Shown: one piece after another, positions 23,700 through 35,509 of the stretch
How the letters are laid out: every line of letters begins with the position of its first letter
How positions within the stretch are numbered: position 1 is the first letter of the stretch
Source: Stomorhina lunata
Lineage: Eukaryota; Arthropoda; Insecta; Diptera; Rhiniidae
Length of the DNA: 64,000 nucleotides
Direction of reading: 5' to 3'
Assembly: GCA_933228675.1 (NCBI GenBank)
Contig: OW121744.1
Coordinates: 115,839,600 to 115,903,599, forward strand
Position numbers and translations under genes: made by a program
Notes under the pieces: generated by a model
Told to the model about the DNA's origin: nothing
Database searches by the model: none
What the model saw: the letters and a program-made list of their open reading frames with translations, nothing else

Positions 23700-25872
23700 G
23701 ATTTTCTCGAATTTAGTCGATTGGCTCGGATATAGTCGATTGTCTCGATTATAGTCGATTGTCTCGACTATAATCGATTTTATCGATTATATTCGATTGC
23801 CTCGACAATATAGTCGATTGTCTCGTCGATTGTCACGTCGACTATAGCCGATTGTGTCGATTATAGTCGATTGCCTCTAGTATAGTCGATTGTCTCGAAT
23901 ATAGCGGGTTGTCACGACTATAGTCGATTGTCTCCACTATAGCGGATTGTCTCGGCTATAGTCGATTGTCCCGATTATACTCGATTGTCTCGACTATAGT
24001 CGATTGTCTCGATTACACTCGGTTGTCTCGACTATAGTCGATTGTCTCGACTATAGTCGATTGTCTCGACTATAACGAATTATCTCGACTATAGTCGATT
24101 GTCTCGACTATAGTCGATTTTCTCGACTATAGTCGGTTGTCTCGACTATAGTCGATTGTCTCGACTATAGTCGATTGTCTCGACTATAGTCGATTGTCTC
24201 GACTATAGTCGATTGTCTCGACTATAGTCGATTGTCTCGACTATAGTCGATTGTCTCGACTATAGTCGATTGTCTCGACTATAGTCGATTGTCTCGACTA
24301 TAGTCGATTGTCTCGACTATAGTCGATTGTCTCGACTATAGTCAATTGTCTCGACTATAGTCGATTGTCTCGACTATAGTCAATTGTCTCGACTATAGTC
24401 GATTGTTTCGACTATAGTCGATTGTCTCGACTATAGTCGATTGTTTCGACTATAGTCGATTGTCTCGACTATAGTCGATTGCCTCGACTATAGTCGATTG
24501 TCTCGACTATAGTCGATTGTCTCGACTGTAGCTGATTGTCTCGACTATAGTCGATTGTCTCGACTATAGTCGATTGTTTCGACTATAGTCGATTGTCTCG
24601 ACTGTAGTCGATTGTCTCGACTATAGCCGATTTCCTCGACTATAGTCGATTGTCTCGACTATAGTCGATAGCCTCGACTATAGTCGATTGTCTCGACTAT
24701 AGTCGATTGCCTCGACTATAGTCGATTGTCTCGACTATAGTCGATTGTCTCGACTATAGTCGATTGTTTCGACTATAGTCGATTGTCTCGACTATAGTCG
24801 ATTCTCTCAACTATAGTCGATTGTCTCGACTATAGTCGATTTTCTCGACTATAGTCGGTTGTCTCGACTATAGTCGATTGTCTCGACTATAGTCGATTGT
24901 CTCGACTATAGTCGATTGTCTCGACTATAGTCGATTGTCTCGACTATAGTCGATTGTCTCGACTATAGTCGATTGTCTCGACTATAGTCGATTGTCTCGA
25001 CTATAGTCGATTGTCTCGACTATAGTCAATTGTCTCGACTATAGTCGATTGTCTCGACTATAGTCAATTGTCTCGACTATAGTCGATTGTTTCGACTATA
25101 GTCGATTGTCTCGACTATAGTCGATTGTTTCGACTATAGTCGATTGTCTCGACTATAGTCGATTGCCTCGACTATAGTCGATTGTCTCGACTATAGTCGA
25201 TTGTCTCGACTATAGTCGATTGTCTCGACTATAGTCGATTGTCTCGACTATAGTCGATTGTCTCGACTATAGTCGATTGTCTCGACTATAGTCGATTGTC
25301 TCGACTATAGTCGATTGTCTCGACTATAGTCGATTGTCTCGACTATAGTCGATTGTCTCGACTGTAGTTGAATGTCTCGACTACACTCGATTGCCTCGAC
25401 TATAGTCGATTGTCACTACTATAGTCAATTGTCTCGACTATAGTCGATTTTCTCGATTACACTCGGTTGTCTCGACTATATTCGATTGTCTCGACTGTAA
25501 TTGATTGTCTCGACTATAGTCGATTGTCTGGACTATAGCCGATTGTCTCGACTATAGTCGATTGTCTCGTTTATGGCGGATTGTCTCGACTATAGCGGAT
25601 TGTCTCGACTATAATCGATTGTCTCGACTAAAGTCGATTGTCTCGATTATACTCGATTGTCTCGACTATAGTCGATTGTCTCGACTGTACTTGAATGTCT
25701 CGACTATAGTCAACTGTCTCGTCTATAGTCGATTGTCTCAACTGTAGTTGATTGTCTCGACTATAGTCGACTATCTCGACTAAAGTCGATTGTCTTGACT
25801 ATAGTCGATTGGCTCGTTCAGAGTCGATTAGCTCCACTGTAGTCGATTGGCTCGACTATAGTCGATTGTCTC
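23700..25872 (+). repeat. 19-bp satellite CGACTATAGTCGATTGTCT (about 114 copies)
   Basis: A long homogeneous core (about 24000-25350) has degenerate edges. A distinctive pair of variants (GATTTTCTCG then GTCGGTTGTC) recurs at about 24131 and 24853, 722 bp apart (38 x 19). The AATTGTCTCG variants recur 684 bp apart (36 x 19). This shows block duplication with loss of two units. Confidence 0.96.
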
Positions 25873-26070
25873 AAAAAAAAGGAACAAAAATCGAAACCAT
25901 CCAAAGATAGGCGAAAGTGTTTTCTTTTATCCTATATATACTTTTGTAGCCGCCCAGCCCATAGAACACTTTTTTTATTCTAATGAAAATATTCAAAATT
26001 TTTACATACAAAATTCTATCAGAATTGCAAATAAATTGCCTTAAATGCAGATTTCAGATAGGAAAACGTA

Positions 26071-26716
26071 GCACGGTGGGATGGTGGAAAAATATAATGG
26101 AAATAAGAACATAACTTCTAAACCGTTGGGAGGGTTTTAAAATATAGCAGAAGTGTTGGTGAGCAAATGTTTTGAACACGGAAAGCCCAAAGTATGGCAC
26201 CTCAGACTCATAAATCACTTAAAACGATATATAATTGTCATTTCCCAAGCGATTTCAAGAATAAATATGTAGGTCAAGAGCTTCAAAAAACTTCGCGACA
26301 TGCAAATCCCATCTCTTATGGTTTTAAAGATATTCGACTTCAAAAATTAAAATTTTCAATTTTTGTTTTTTGTCATCTTAAAGAAAATATGGAAAACTAT
26401 TCAATGAAAATAGGAGCTAAGCTAAGGATAACAAAATATTATATTGTCATCTGAGATTGGCTTGTGGCCTAAATTTTAGCCAAATCGGTTAAGAGGAAGT
26501 GGGTAAAAATGGGTTAATTCATTTGAAACGGAATTACAGATAGAAAATTGAACTTTAAGCTTAATTTCTTTACAAAAGCTAGACAGATCTTAAAAAAAAC
26601 TAAACCTCGATAAAAGCTTAAGATGTTATCTATTAACTAAAAAAGAACAACTACAAAATCTTTAGTTTAAAGTTACAGAGTTTTGGCCAATGAAAAACGA
26701 TTCTGAACCACTGTGC
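26071..26716. mobile_element. possible non-autonomous TIR element (ends GCACRGTGG)
   Basis: The left end GCACGGTGG (26071) and right end CCACTGTGC (26708-26716) are inverted with one mismatch. A related GCACAGTGGGG occurs near 16934. The open frame at 26194-26454 has no recognisable transposase motif. The short TIR makes this tentative. Confidence 0.35.
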
Positions 26717-27129
26717 GCCTGCTGTATGACTTTAGAGGGCCAAGTGCAGAGAAGATTTTTTATCCAAAATATTTTCCAAAACCACCTTTTTTTAAAAAAA
26801 ACCTTAAAAAGTTATTCAAATTACGAAAATTATCTAATTACGTTTTTAACTTAAAATTCTTCATGACTAATAAAAAATTTCAATGACACTGAAAAATTGT
26901 CTAATAATTTTTTACAAAATCAAATCTCAAGACTCATGAGGAGGCGTAATTATTAAAAAATTGTAATAATCGCAAATTTATCACAAAACACAAATTGTGT
27001 AATTAAATAATAATTCAATAAAAATAGAATAATGATCATCATTATAACACTTCAATCTGGCCGAATATGATAAAAAATAATTAAACATCAATAAGAGCTT
27101 TAGAATGTACTAATAATTGAACAAATATA
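26717..27129. other. AT-rich intronic sequence, nothing recognised
   Basis: No open frame of note and no repeat structure seen apart from A/T runs. Confidence 0.4.
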
Positions 27130-27304
27130 CAGTGATGGCCGTAATAATAGAACTGATCCAAATGTTTAAATTTTTTTTTTTCTGTAAAATGAGAGTGCTC
27201 ATTCTTAAAATGAGAATGTGCTTTGTCAGACGTTGCATTCCCGACTCAAAAAAAAAACAAAAAAAAGAAATATAGTGTTGATTCTATTTTTTTAGATATT
27301 ACTG
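27130..27304. mobile_element. possible Tc1/mariner-type MITE (175 bp)
   Basis: TA dinucleotides (27128-27129 and 27305-27306) flank ends beginning CAGTGATGGCCGTAATAAT on the left and, read from the right on the other strand, CAGTAATATCTAAAAAAAT. Both share CAGTRAT and an ATAGAAC/ATAGAATC block. CAGTGRTGGCC-like ends on TA targets are typical of Tc1-like elements. There is no coding capacity. Right-end similarity is partial, so confidence is limited. Confidence 0.4.
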
Positions 27305-27754
27305 TATTTTACTAAATACAAAAAATATACTTGATTTTTAGATGAATAAGAAAAAAAGCAAAAGTACTGTAGGTTGTTAAAATTGTATTTCAATACAAAA
27401 CGTTTTTATTGGCTTTTTTTGAAAATGTTTTAAAATTAATTACTCGTATGTAGTAGAGAATTGATGTAATTTTGAAAATAACTAAGGGAATAGGTAGCAC
27501 ATGCCAAATTTTTAATAATGAGTTTTTTGATTCTCCTTGTATTTAAATATATTCTGCTTATGCCTATACAAATTTAAAAGTATCTCAGAATAATTTTTAA
27601 AATATTTTTTTTTTTTATAAAAATTAAAAAAGTCACGTACATAATATGAGAAAAGGTTTATACAAATTAAAATATTTCGCAGTCTCATTGAAAGTCTTAT
27701 TTCTCTCTATTAAAATTGTTTCTATAGAAACAATTTTAATTTAATTTAATTTTC

Positions 27755-29925
27755 TATATATAAAAAATTTTTTTATCAAAAATATTTCTATAGAAAATTT
27801 TTTTAACAACAAATTTTCTATTGAAAATTCTTTTATCAAAAATTTTTCTATTAAATTTTTTTTTTATCAAAAATTTTTTTATAGAAAATTCTTTTATCAA
27901 AAAATTTTTCATAGAAAATTCTTTTATCAAAAGTTTTTCTATAGAACATTTTTTTATCAAAAATTTTTTTATAGAAAATTTTTGATCAAAAATTGTTCTA
28001 TAGAAATTTTATAACAAAAATTTTTCCATTGAAATTTTCTTTATCGATACGATTTTTTTTATCAAAAATTTTTCGATACGAATTTTTTTAATAAAAATTT
28101 TTCTATAGAAAATTTTTTAATCAAAAATTTTTCCACAGAAAATCTTTTTATCAAAAATTTTCTTATCAAAAATTTTTCTTTAGAAAAACTTTTGATCAAA
28201 ATTTTTTCTATAGGAAATTCTTTTACCAAAAATCTTTCTATAGAAAATTTGTTTATCAAAAATGTTTCTATAGAAAATTTTTTTATCAAAAATTTTTTTA
28301 AAGAAAATTATTTTATCAAAAATTTTTCTTGGAAAATTTTTAAATCAAAAATTTTTCTATAGAAAATTTTTTTATCAAAAATATTTCTACAGAAAATTTT
28401 TTTAATAAAAATTTTTCTATAAAAAACTTTTAAATCAAAAATTTTTCTGTAGCAATTTTTTTTATAAAAAATTTTTTTATCAAAATTTTATCTATAGAAA
28501 ATTTTTTTAACAAAAATGTTTCTATAAAAATTTTTTTTATTGAAAATTTTTTTTGAAAATTTTTCTATTGAACATTTTTTTATTAAAAATTTTTCTAAAA
28601 AAATTTTTATCAAAAATTTTTCTATAGAATATTTTTTTATCGAAAATTTTTCTACAGAAATTTTTTTTATCAAAAATGTTTCTATAGAAAATTCGTTTAT
28701 CTAAAATTTTTCTATAAAAAATTCGTTTATCAAAAATTTTTCTATTGAAAATTTTTTTATCAAATATTTTTCTATAGAAAAATTTTCTTATCAAAAATTC
28801 TTCTATAGAAAATATTTGTTATCAAAAATGTTTCTACACAAAATTTCTCTATAGAAAAATTCCTTTTTAAGAAAATTTTTTTATCAAAATTTTTTCTATA
28901 GAAAATTTTTTATCAAAAATTTTTCTATAGAAAATTTTTTATCGAAAATTTTTCTATAGAAAACTTTTTATCAAAAATTTTTCTATAGAAAACTTTTTAT
29001 CAAAAATTTTTCTATAGAAAACCTTTTATCAAAAATTTTTCTATAGAAAATTTTTTATCAAAAATTTTTCTATAGAAAATTTTTTTGATCGAAAATTTTT
29101 CTATAGAAAATTTTTTTATCAAAAATGTTTCTATATAAAAAACAAAATTTCTATAGAAAAATTTAAAAAAAACTCTAGAAAATTTGGTTTTTATATAAAC
29201 AAATTTTTGATAAAAAACAAATTTCTATAGAAAATTTTTTTATCAAAAATTTTTTTATAGAAAATTTTGTTATCAAAAATTTTTCTGTAGAAAATTTTTT
29301 ATCAAAAATTTTTGTATACAAATTTTTTTTATCAAAAATTTTTCTATATAAAAAACAAATTTTCTATAGAAATTTAAAAAAAAATGTCTATAGAAAATTT
29401 CTTTTTTATATAAACAAATTTTTGATAAAAAAATTTCTATAGAAAATTTTTTATCAAACATTTTTTAATCAAAAATTTTTTGATACAAAATTTTTTTTTA
29501 TCAAAAATTTGTTTATAAAAAATTTTTCTATAGGAAATCCTTTAACCAAAAATTGTTCTATATACAATTTTTTTATCAAACATTTTTCTACAGAAAATTT
29601 TTCTGTAGAAAATTTTTTTTATCAAAAATTTTTCTATAGAAAATTTTTTTTATCAAAAATATTTCTATAGAAAATTTTTTTATCAAAAATTTTTATATAG
29701 AAAATTTTTTTTATCAAAAATTTTTCTATAGAAAATTTTTTTATCAAACATTTTTCGATAAAACATTTTTTTATCAAAAAATTTTTAGAAAGTTTTTTTG
29801 CAGAAAAATATTTTTATCGAAAATTTTTCTATAGAAAAATATTTTTATCGACAATTTTTCTTTAGAAAAAAATTTTATTGAAAATTTTTCTAATAAAAAT
29901 TTTGCGATAGAAAAATATATCTTTT
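27755..29925. repeat. about 30-bp CTATAG-family satellite, ATCAAAAA subtype, old and degenerate
   Basis: The unit is approximately CTATAG-A4-T7-ATC-A5-T5. Copies differ by many substitutions and 1-3-bp indels, most in A/T runs. It is most regular at 28880-29110. The length near 30 bp keeps some minus-strand frames open (for example 27754-27960); these are not genes. Confidence 0.92.
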
Positions 29926-31276
29926 TTAAATTTTTTAAACAAGCCTAATTGTAGGCAGCATTTTTTATATGTATTATTTGTCAATGTGTTTGTTTAAAGT
30001 TGCCTACATTTAGGAACTGTAAATTATCATAAAATGTTGCATATTTTTAGGTGCTGCAAAAAAAACAGTTTCATTTAAATATAATTTAATAATGAGTCTA
30101 TTAAAAAATTAAATATAAATTTATCATTTTATCAATTTAAAATTTATCACAACTGTTTACATCAAATTAACCTTAAACAGTCACAAAATTATCACTAAAT
30201 ATGTTAAATTGTGGCCTTCATTAAATCTTCCAGAAAAACAATAATTGTTTGGCGTTAATGAATGACAAAGTTAAAAAATCGGTGGATTTTTTTGTTAACA
30301 TTTTTTGCAAAAAAAAAATTAACTTCCGTTGTTTTGTTACGCCTTAAGAAAATACGAGACAAAATACAAAAAAAAAGTATTGAAATTTTTTTTAGTGAAC
30401 TCAATAACATGTGGAAAATATTCGGTTTGAATTTGCAAAGCAAATTTTTTGATGTCTCAGTTTTTAAGTTATTTTCCTAAACAAAATGAAAAAGGAGACA
30501 CAAAAGAACCTTTTTTGCAAAAAAGCAAAAAAAACCTGATGACGTATTTCGAATGAAAATAAAACTGGAAAATATTACCTAAATATCGGGCTTATTAGGG
30601 GGTCGAGGTAGTTAAGGAAAGGAAATATGCGTGTGCCTTAAAAAGTAATTTTTTATTTTATTTATATGTTAAAAAGTTCAAATCTAATGTTTTCCGTCTG
30701 TCAGCAAAATTTTGTATATACTCGTATATATTTTTCTTAATTTATTTAAACATTTTATTTCATTTTCTATTAACATTTCTATGAGTTTTGCAAAAACGAA
30801 AAATTGTAATTTTATTTAATTCACTTGTATTTTTGTAAAAATTTTTCGCTGGTTGTTATCATAAGTTTAAATTTCTTTTTAGCAAAAAAAAAAAAAAAAA
30901 CCTAAATAAGAAATTAAATTTGTAATACGTGTTTGGCAAACAAAATTTGAAAAATATTTTTTGGTTAGTGCGAGTTGTTGGTATCTTTGTACTTACATAT
31001 GTCATTTTTTTACATACCAAATATAAATATTGTATAATTTTTGTTTACATTTAATTTAAATTTAAAAAAGGTTTTTTATTTCGGAGTACAGTTACAAAAC
31101 AACGTTTTTGGGCTCATAATTTAATATTTGTCCATTTTACAACAAAATTGCTACGAACATGAACAATTCATTAAACAACCTAAAAGTAGGCAACTAAATC
31201 CAATCAATAATAAAAATAGAAGCAAAAGCTTTTTAAAACTGTAACCGAACATTGGAGTTGTTGTTGTAACTGGTAA
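29926..31276. other. AT-rich intronic sequence, no gene seen
   Basis: Contains a TATATACTCGTATATA palindrome-like patch near 30717 and poly-A tracts. Opposed short open frames at about 30255-30480 cover the same bases and look like chance. Confidence 0.4.
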
Positions 31277-32730
31277 CTAGTTCTGTTCTAGTTCTGTTCT
31301 AGTTCTGTTCTAGTTCTGTTCTAGTTCTGTTCTAGTTCTGTTCTAGTTCTGTTCTAGTTCTGTTCTAGTTCTGTTCTAGTTCTGTTCTAGTTCTGTTCTA
31401 GTTCTGTTCTAGTTCTGTTCTAGTTCTGTTCTAGTTCTGTTCTAGTTCTGTTCTAGTTCTGTTCTAGTTCTGTTCTAGTTCTGTTCTAGTTCTGTTCTAG
31501 TTCTGTTCTAGTTCTGTTCTAGTTCTGTTCTAGTTCTGTTCTAGTTCTGTTCTAGTTCTGTTCTAGTTCTGTTCTAGTTCTGTTCTAGTTCTGTTCTAGT
31601 TCTGTTCTAGTTCTGTTCTAGTTCTAGTTCTGTTCTAGTTCTGTTCTAGTTCTGTTCTAGTTCTGTTCTAGTTCTGTTCTAGTTCTGTTCTAGTTCTGTT
31701 CTAGTTCTGTTCTAGTTCTGTTCTAGTTCTGTTCTAGTTCTGTTCTAGTTCTGTTCTAGTTCTGTTCTAGTTCTGTTCTAGTTCTGTTCTAGTTCTGTTC
31801 TAGTTCTGTTCTAGTTCTGTTCTAGTTCTGTTCTAGTTCTGTTCTAGTTCTGTTCTAGTTCTGTTCTAGTTCTGTTCTAGTTCTGTTCTAGTTCTGTTCT
31901 AGTTCTAGTTCTGTTCTAGTTCTGTTCTAGTTCTGTTCTAGTTCTGTTCTAGTTCTGTTCTAGTTCTGTTCTAGTTCTGTTCTAGTTCTGTTCTAGTTCT
32001 GTTCTAGTTCTGTTCTAGTTCTGTTCTAGTTCTGTTCTAGTTCTGTTCTAGTTCTGTTCTAGTTCTGTTCTAGTTCTGTTCTAGTTCTGTTCTAGTTCTG
32101 TTCTAGTTCTGTTCTAGTTCTGTTCTAGTTCTGTTCTAGTTCTGTTCTAGTTCTGTTCTAGTTCTGTTCTAGTTCTGTTCTAGTTCTGTTCTAGTTCTGT
32201 TCTAGTTCTGTTCTAGTTCTGTTCTAGTTCTGTTCTAGTTCTGTTCTAGTTCTGTTCTAGTTCTGTTCTAGTTCTGTTCTAGTTCTGTTCTAGTTCTGTT
32301 CTAGTTCTGTTCTAGTTCTGTTCTAGTTCTGTTCTAGTTCTGTTCTAGTTCTGTTCTAGTTCTGTTCTAGTTCTGTTCTAGTTCTGTTCTAGTTCTGTTC
32401 TAGTTCTGTTCTAGTTCTGTTCTAGTTCTGTTCTAGTTCTGTTCTAGTTCTGTTCTAGTTCTGTTCTAGTTCTGTTCTAGTTCTGTTCTAGTTCTGTTCT
32501 AGTTCTGTTCTAGTTCTGTTCTAGTTCTGTTCTAGTTCTGTTCTAGTTCTGTTCTAGTTCTGTTCTAGTTCTGTTCTAGTTCTGTTCTAGTTCTGTTCTA
32601 GTTCTGTTCTAGTTCTGTTCTAGTTCTGTTCTAGTTCTGTTCTAGTTCTTTTCTAGTTCTGTTCTAATTTTGTTCAAGTTCTGTTCTAATTTTGTTCAAG
32701 TTCTTTTCTGATTTTCTTCTAAATCTTTAC
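31277..32730 (+). repeat. 11-bp satellite array, TTCTGTTCTAG variant (inverted; about 125 copies)
   Basis: The reverse complement is CTAGAACAGAA, equal to AACAGAACTAG: the same family as the arrays at 3.9-19.9 kb with a C-to-T change, in opposite orientation. It is nearly perfect from 31277 to 32647, broken only by two truncated units (TTCTAG at about 31622 and 31903, 281 bp apart). The tail to 32730 is degenerate (TTCTAATTTTG). Every unit carries TAG, so no long frame is open. Confidence 0.97.
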
Positions 32731-34959
32731 TCTTTGATTAATTTCTCTTCTATCATTAAATCATAAATTTTCTTAACATATAATTTAAACAATTTACGTC
32801 AGAATCCGCTGAAAAATTAACAAAATGACCCATAAAAAACCCATCTAACAATTTTCTTTCGAGGAATTTCAAAACTATTAGTAAACAATAAAAGAAAAAC
32901 ATTAATATTTTTTTTTATGACATAAAATTTAAAAAGATAATAAAATATCAAAGATTGAAATGTTTTTTTATAAAATTCCCCCACCCGGAATATTATTCGC
33001 ATGATTTCTTTTTGGCGTATTGACAGATGCTGCCAGTTTAACACCGACAGAAATCTCAGTTAAATTTTAAATTTTAATAATGAAATGTTTGGAGAATTGA
33101 ACAAGATAATCGTCTAGAAATGTTTTTTTCTTTGGAATAAAATTTAAATTTTGAATTATTTTGTTTCTCTGAATTTGACCAAAGTTACACTTTTGCTCAT
33201 AACTTTAGGAAAATTAAGAAGATAATTTTTGCAAAAATATTTTTCGAAACTCTATATATTAATGAATGATACAAAGAAAGATTTGTTAAATTATCTTAAT
33301 TAGTTTGGTCGTAAAAATTTGGCAAAATCAAAAAAGAGTGTTAAAAAAATTTGTAAGATTTTAATTTTTCCGCTTTTGGGAACTAAATTAATTGTTAAGT
33401 TTTTCCGTGATTTAAAATCTTTGAGAGTTTTAAATTTCCTATTGGGTTTTTTTATCTATTGTTATGCAAGGTGATCGATCAGTGATCACTTGAAATCTTC
33501 TTGAATCTTTTATGTATTTGAATATTTTTTTAACAAGTCATCAAAATGTTAAAGTCAAGAACATTTTTGACGTTGTGAAAAAAATTGTAGTCAAAAATAA
33601 ATTAAGCAAAAAAATTAAGAATTTTTTAAAGATAAATAGATTTCAGGTAACAAAAAATTAAAAAAACGAAATGCTCGAAATTGTTTTTTATAATAAAATT
33701 TCAATCAAACCTTTTTCTTAGACAAAAATAATCACATGGTTAAGATTTTTAAAACAAATTTTTAACAACAAAAATATGTATTTTTATATAGAAAAAAATA
33801 TGGTCAACACTTTTTTAATATATTTTCATTTTTTAAGAATTTTTTCTTTAATTTTTTTACTTCTGCGAATTTATTTTCTTTGTAAATCGAAACGCCAGCG
33901 TTAAGTTTTTTTTATAAAATTTTTTGAATTTATTTTAAATATTGCACAGATTTTTTTCAATCATGTTTTGATCACTCTTTAAAAATTTTCAATATTTTTC
34001 TTTCAAAAAAAAAAAATTAACAGTTAATTTTAAATTGTAGTCATTTAAATACAATAACAAAAATTTATACCGTTTAAAAAATTGCCGGCAATTTTATAAT
34101 AAATTTTTGAATTTTCATAAATTTTAAAAATTTTTAACAAAATATCAGACTTTCTTAAAATTTCAAACAATTTTTCAAAAAAAATTTTTTATTTTTTCAA
34201 TTTTTGAGATTAAATTTTCATCAAATTTTTAATTTTTTTTTTTTTTTTTGATTTTTTAGCCTTCTTTTTGCTTCAATTTTTCATCATTTAAATTCCCTTA
34301 TTTCACTTGTTTTATCTAAAAACAAAAAATTTTCTTTATTTTGACAAAATTTCAAATTTTGCTTTGAGATTTTTTTTTCTTTTTTAAATAATTTGGTTTT
34401 TTTATTTTCGAAAATTTCAACGTTTTTGAATTTCGTATTAACGATCACCGCCGCATGATCTCACAATTCAAACTAAAAACGTATTTTTCTTTAAAAATAA
34501 TGTGTTTTGTGCAAAATTTGTTTGTTTCAATAAAAATTGTTAGTGGAGAGACGGACGCTACTTTTGATGTTATATTCTTTCTTAATGTGTCTGTCTGTCT
34601 GTCTGCATGTCTGTCTGGTCTAGTCTGACTCTTTTAGAATCAAGGAAGTCTCCACTCTTGAAAAAAGGGGAGACTTTAGGCAGAAACAACAGCAAGACCA
34701 ACTCAAAAAATGTGTTAAAAGAAAAACAGAGAGCCAAGAAATCAAACGAATTCTTTGCAACAGAGTTGGGCCAGGGAAAAAAGGTACTTTTTAGAAAAAA
34801 GGGCTAATTATTTGAACATTATTAAGATATTAACAAAAATCTTCTAAACTGATGCAAAGACTTGTTTCCTCCAGTTATAGTTTATCGAATTTGTTACGGA
34901 GAATTTTAATGAACATTTTTTTTATTATTTTTTTTAACTTTTGATGAAAAAATATTTTA
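32731..34959. other. AT-rich intronic sequence, no gene seen
   Basis: Contains an inverted GTGATC...GATCAC patch near 33470 and a (TGTC)n microsatellite at about 34586-34617. Open frames 32817-33044 (minus) and 34607-34807 (plus) show no recognisable domain. Confidence 0.4.
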
Positions 34960-35509
34960 TCATTTTGAGATTTTTCGCTACAAAATTAAAAACCAAAATT
35001 GCTGACAAATGTTTAGAAGCAAATAGTTTAAGAATCTCTTGCGCAAATTTGCGCAGCAATACAAAATTAAATTTTTGTGAATGTATCCTAAAATAAATGT
35101 TATTTTTTCTTTCTTTATAAAAAACTGACGACCTATTTCAAATTTTTTCAATATAAAATTTAAAACCAAAATTACTTAAGACTTTAAAGAAACTAGTCCA
35201 TTAAAAATATCTTGCGCAAAACTGCGCAATTTTAAAAATAAAATCTTCTTTACTTAAAGAAAAAATTATAAAATTCGGCCTATTTCAGTTTTTTTCCATT
35301 TTAAAGTTAAAAACCAAATTTGCTGGCAAATGCAAACTACCAAATCCATCAATTATCCAAGGCGTAATCAAATTATAAACCAAAACTACCCAAAAAATGT
35401 AAGAAATGAATTACATTAATTATGCCTTGCGCAAAATTGCTCAATTCCCGGAAGTAATATCTTTTCGAATATACTTCAAAATGTATTAATTTTATTTTTC
35501 TAAAAAAAA
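34960..35509. repeat. about 172-bp degenerate tandem repeat, left part
   Basis: The phrases AAAAACCAAAATTGCT and CTTGCGCAAA recur (CTTGCGCAAA at about 35039, 35213, 35431). One copy carries the perfect palindrome GCGCAAATTTGCGC (about 35042). The same unit resumes at about 36580 after the CTATAG array. Confidence 0.75.

Noticed and set aside
13476..25872. CRISPR-like regular repeats
   Set aside because: The arrays are contiguous satellites without unique spacers and lie in a eukaryotic intron.
26194..26454. 86-codon open frame
   Set aside because: No domain recognised. It lies within a possible non-autonomous element and could be a decayed fragment, but nothing supports a gene.
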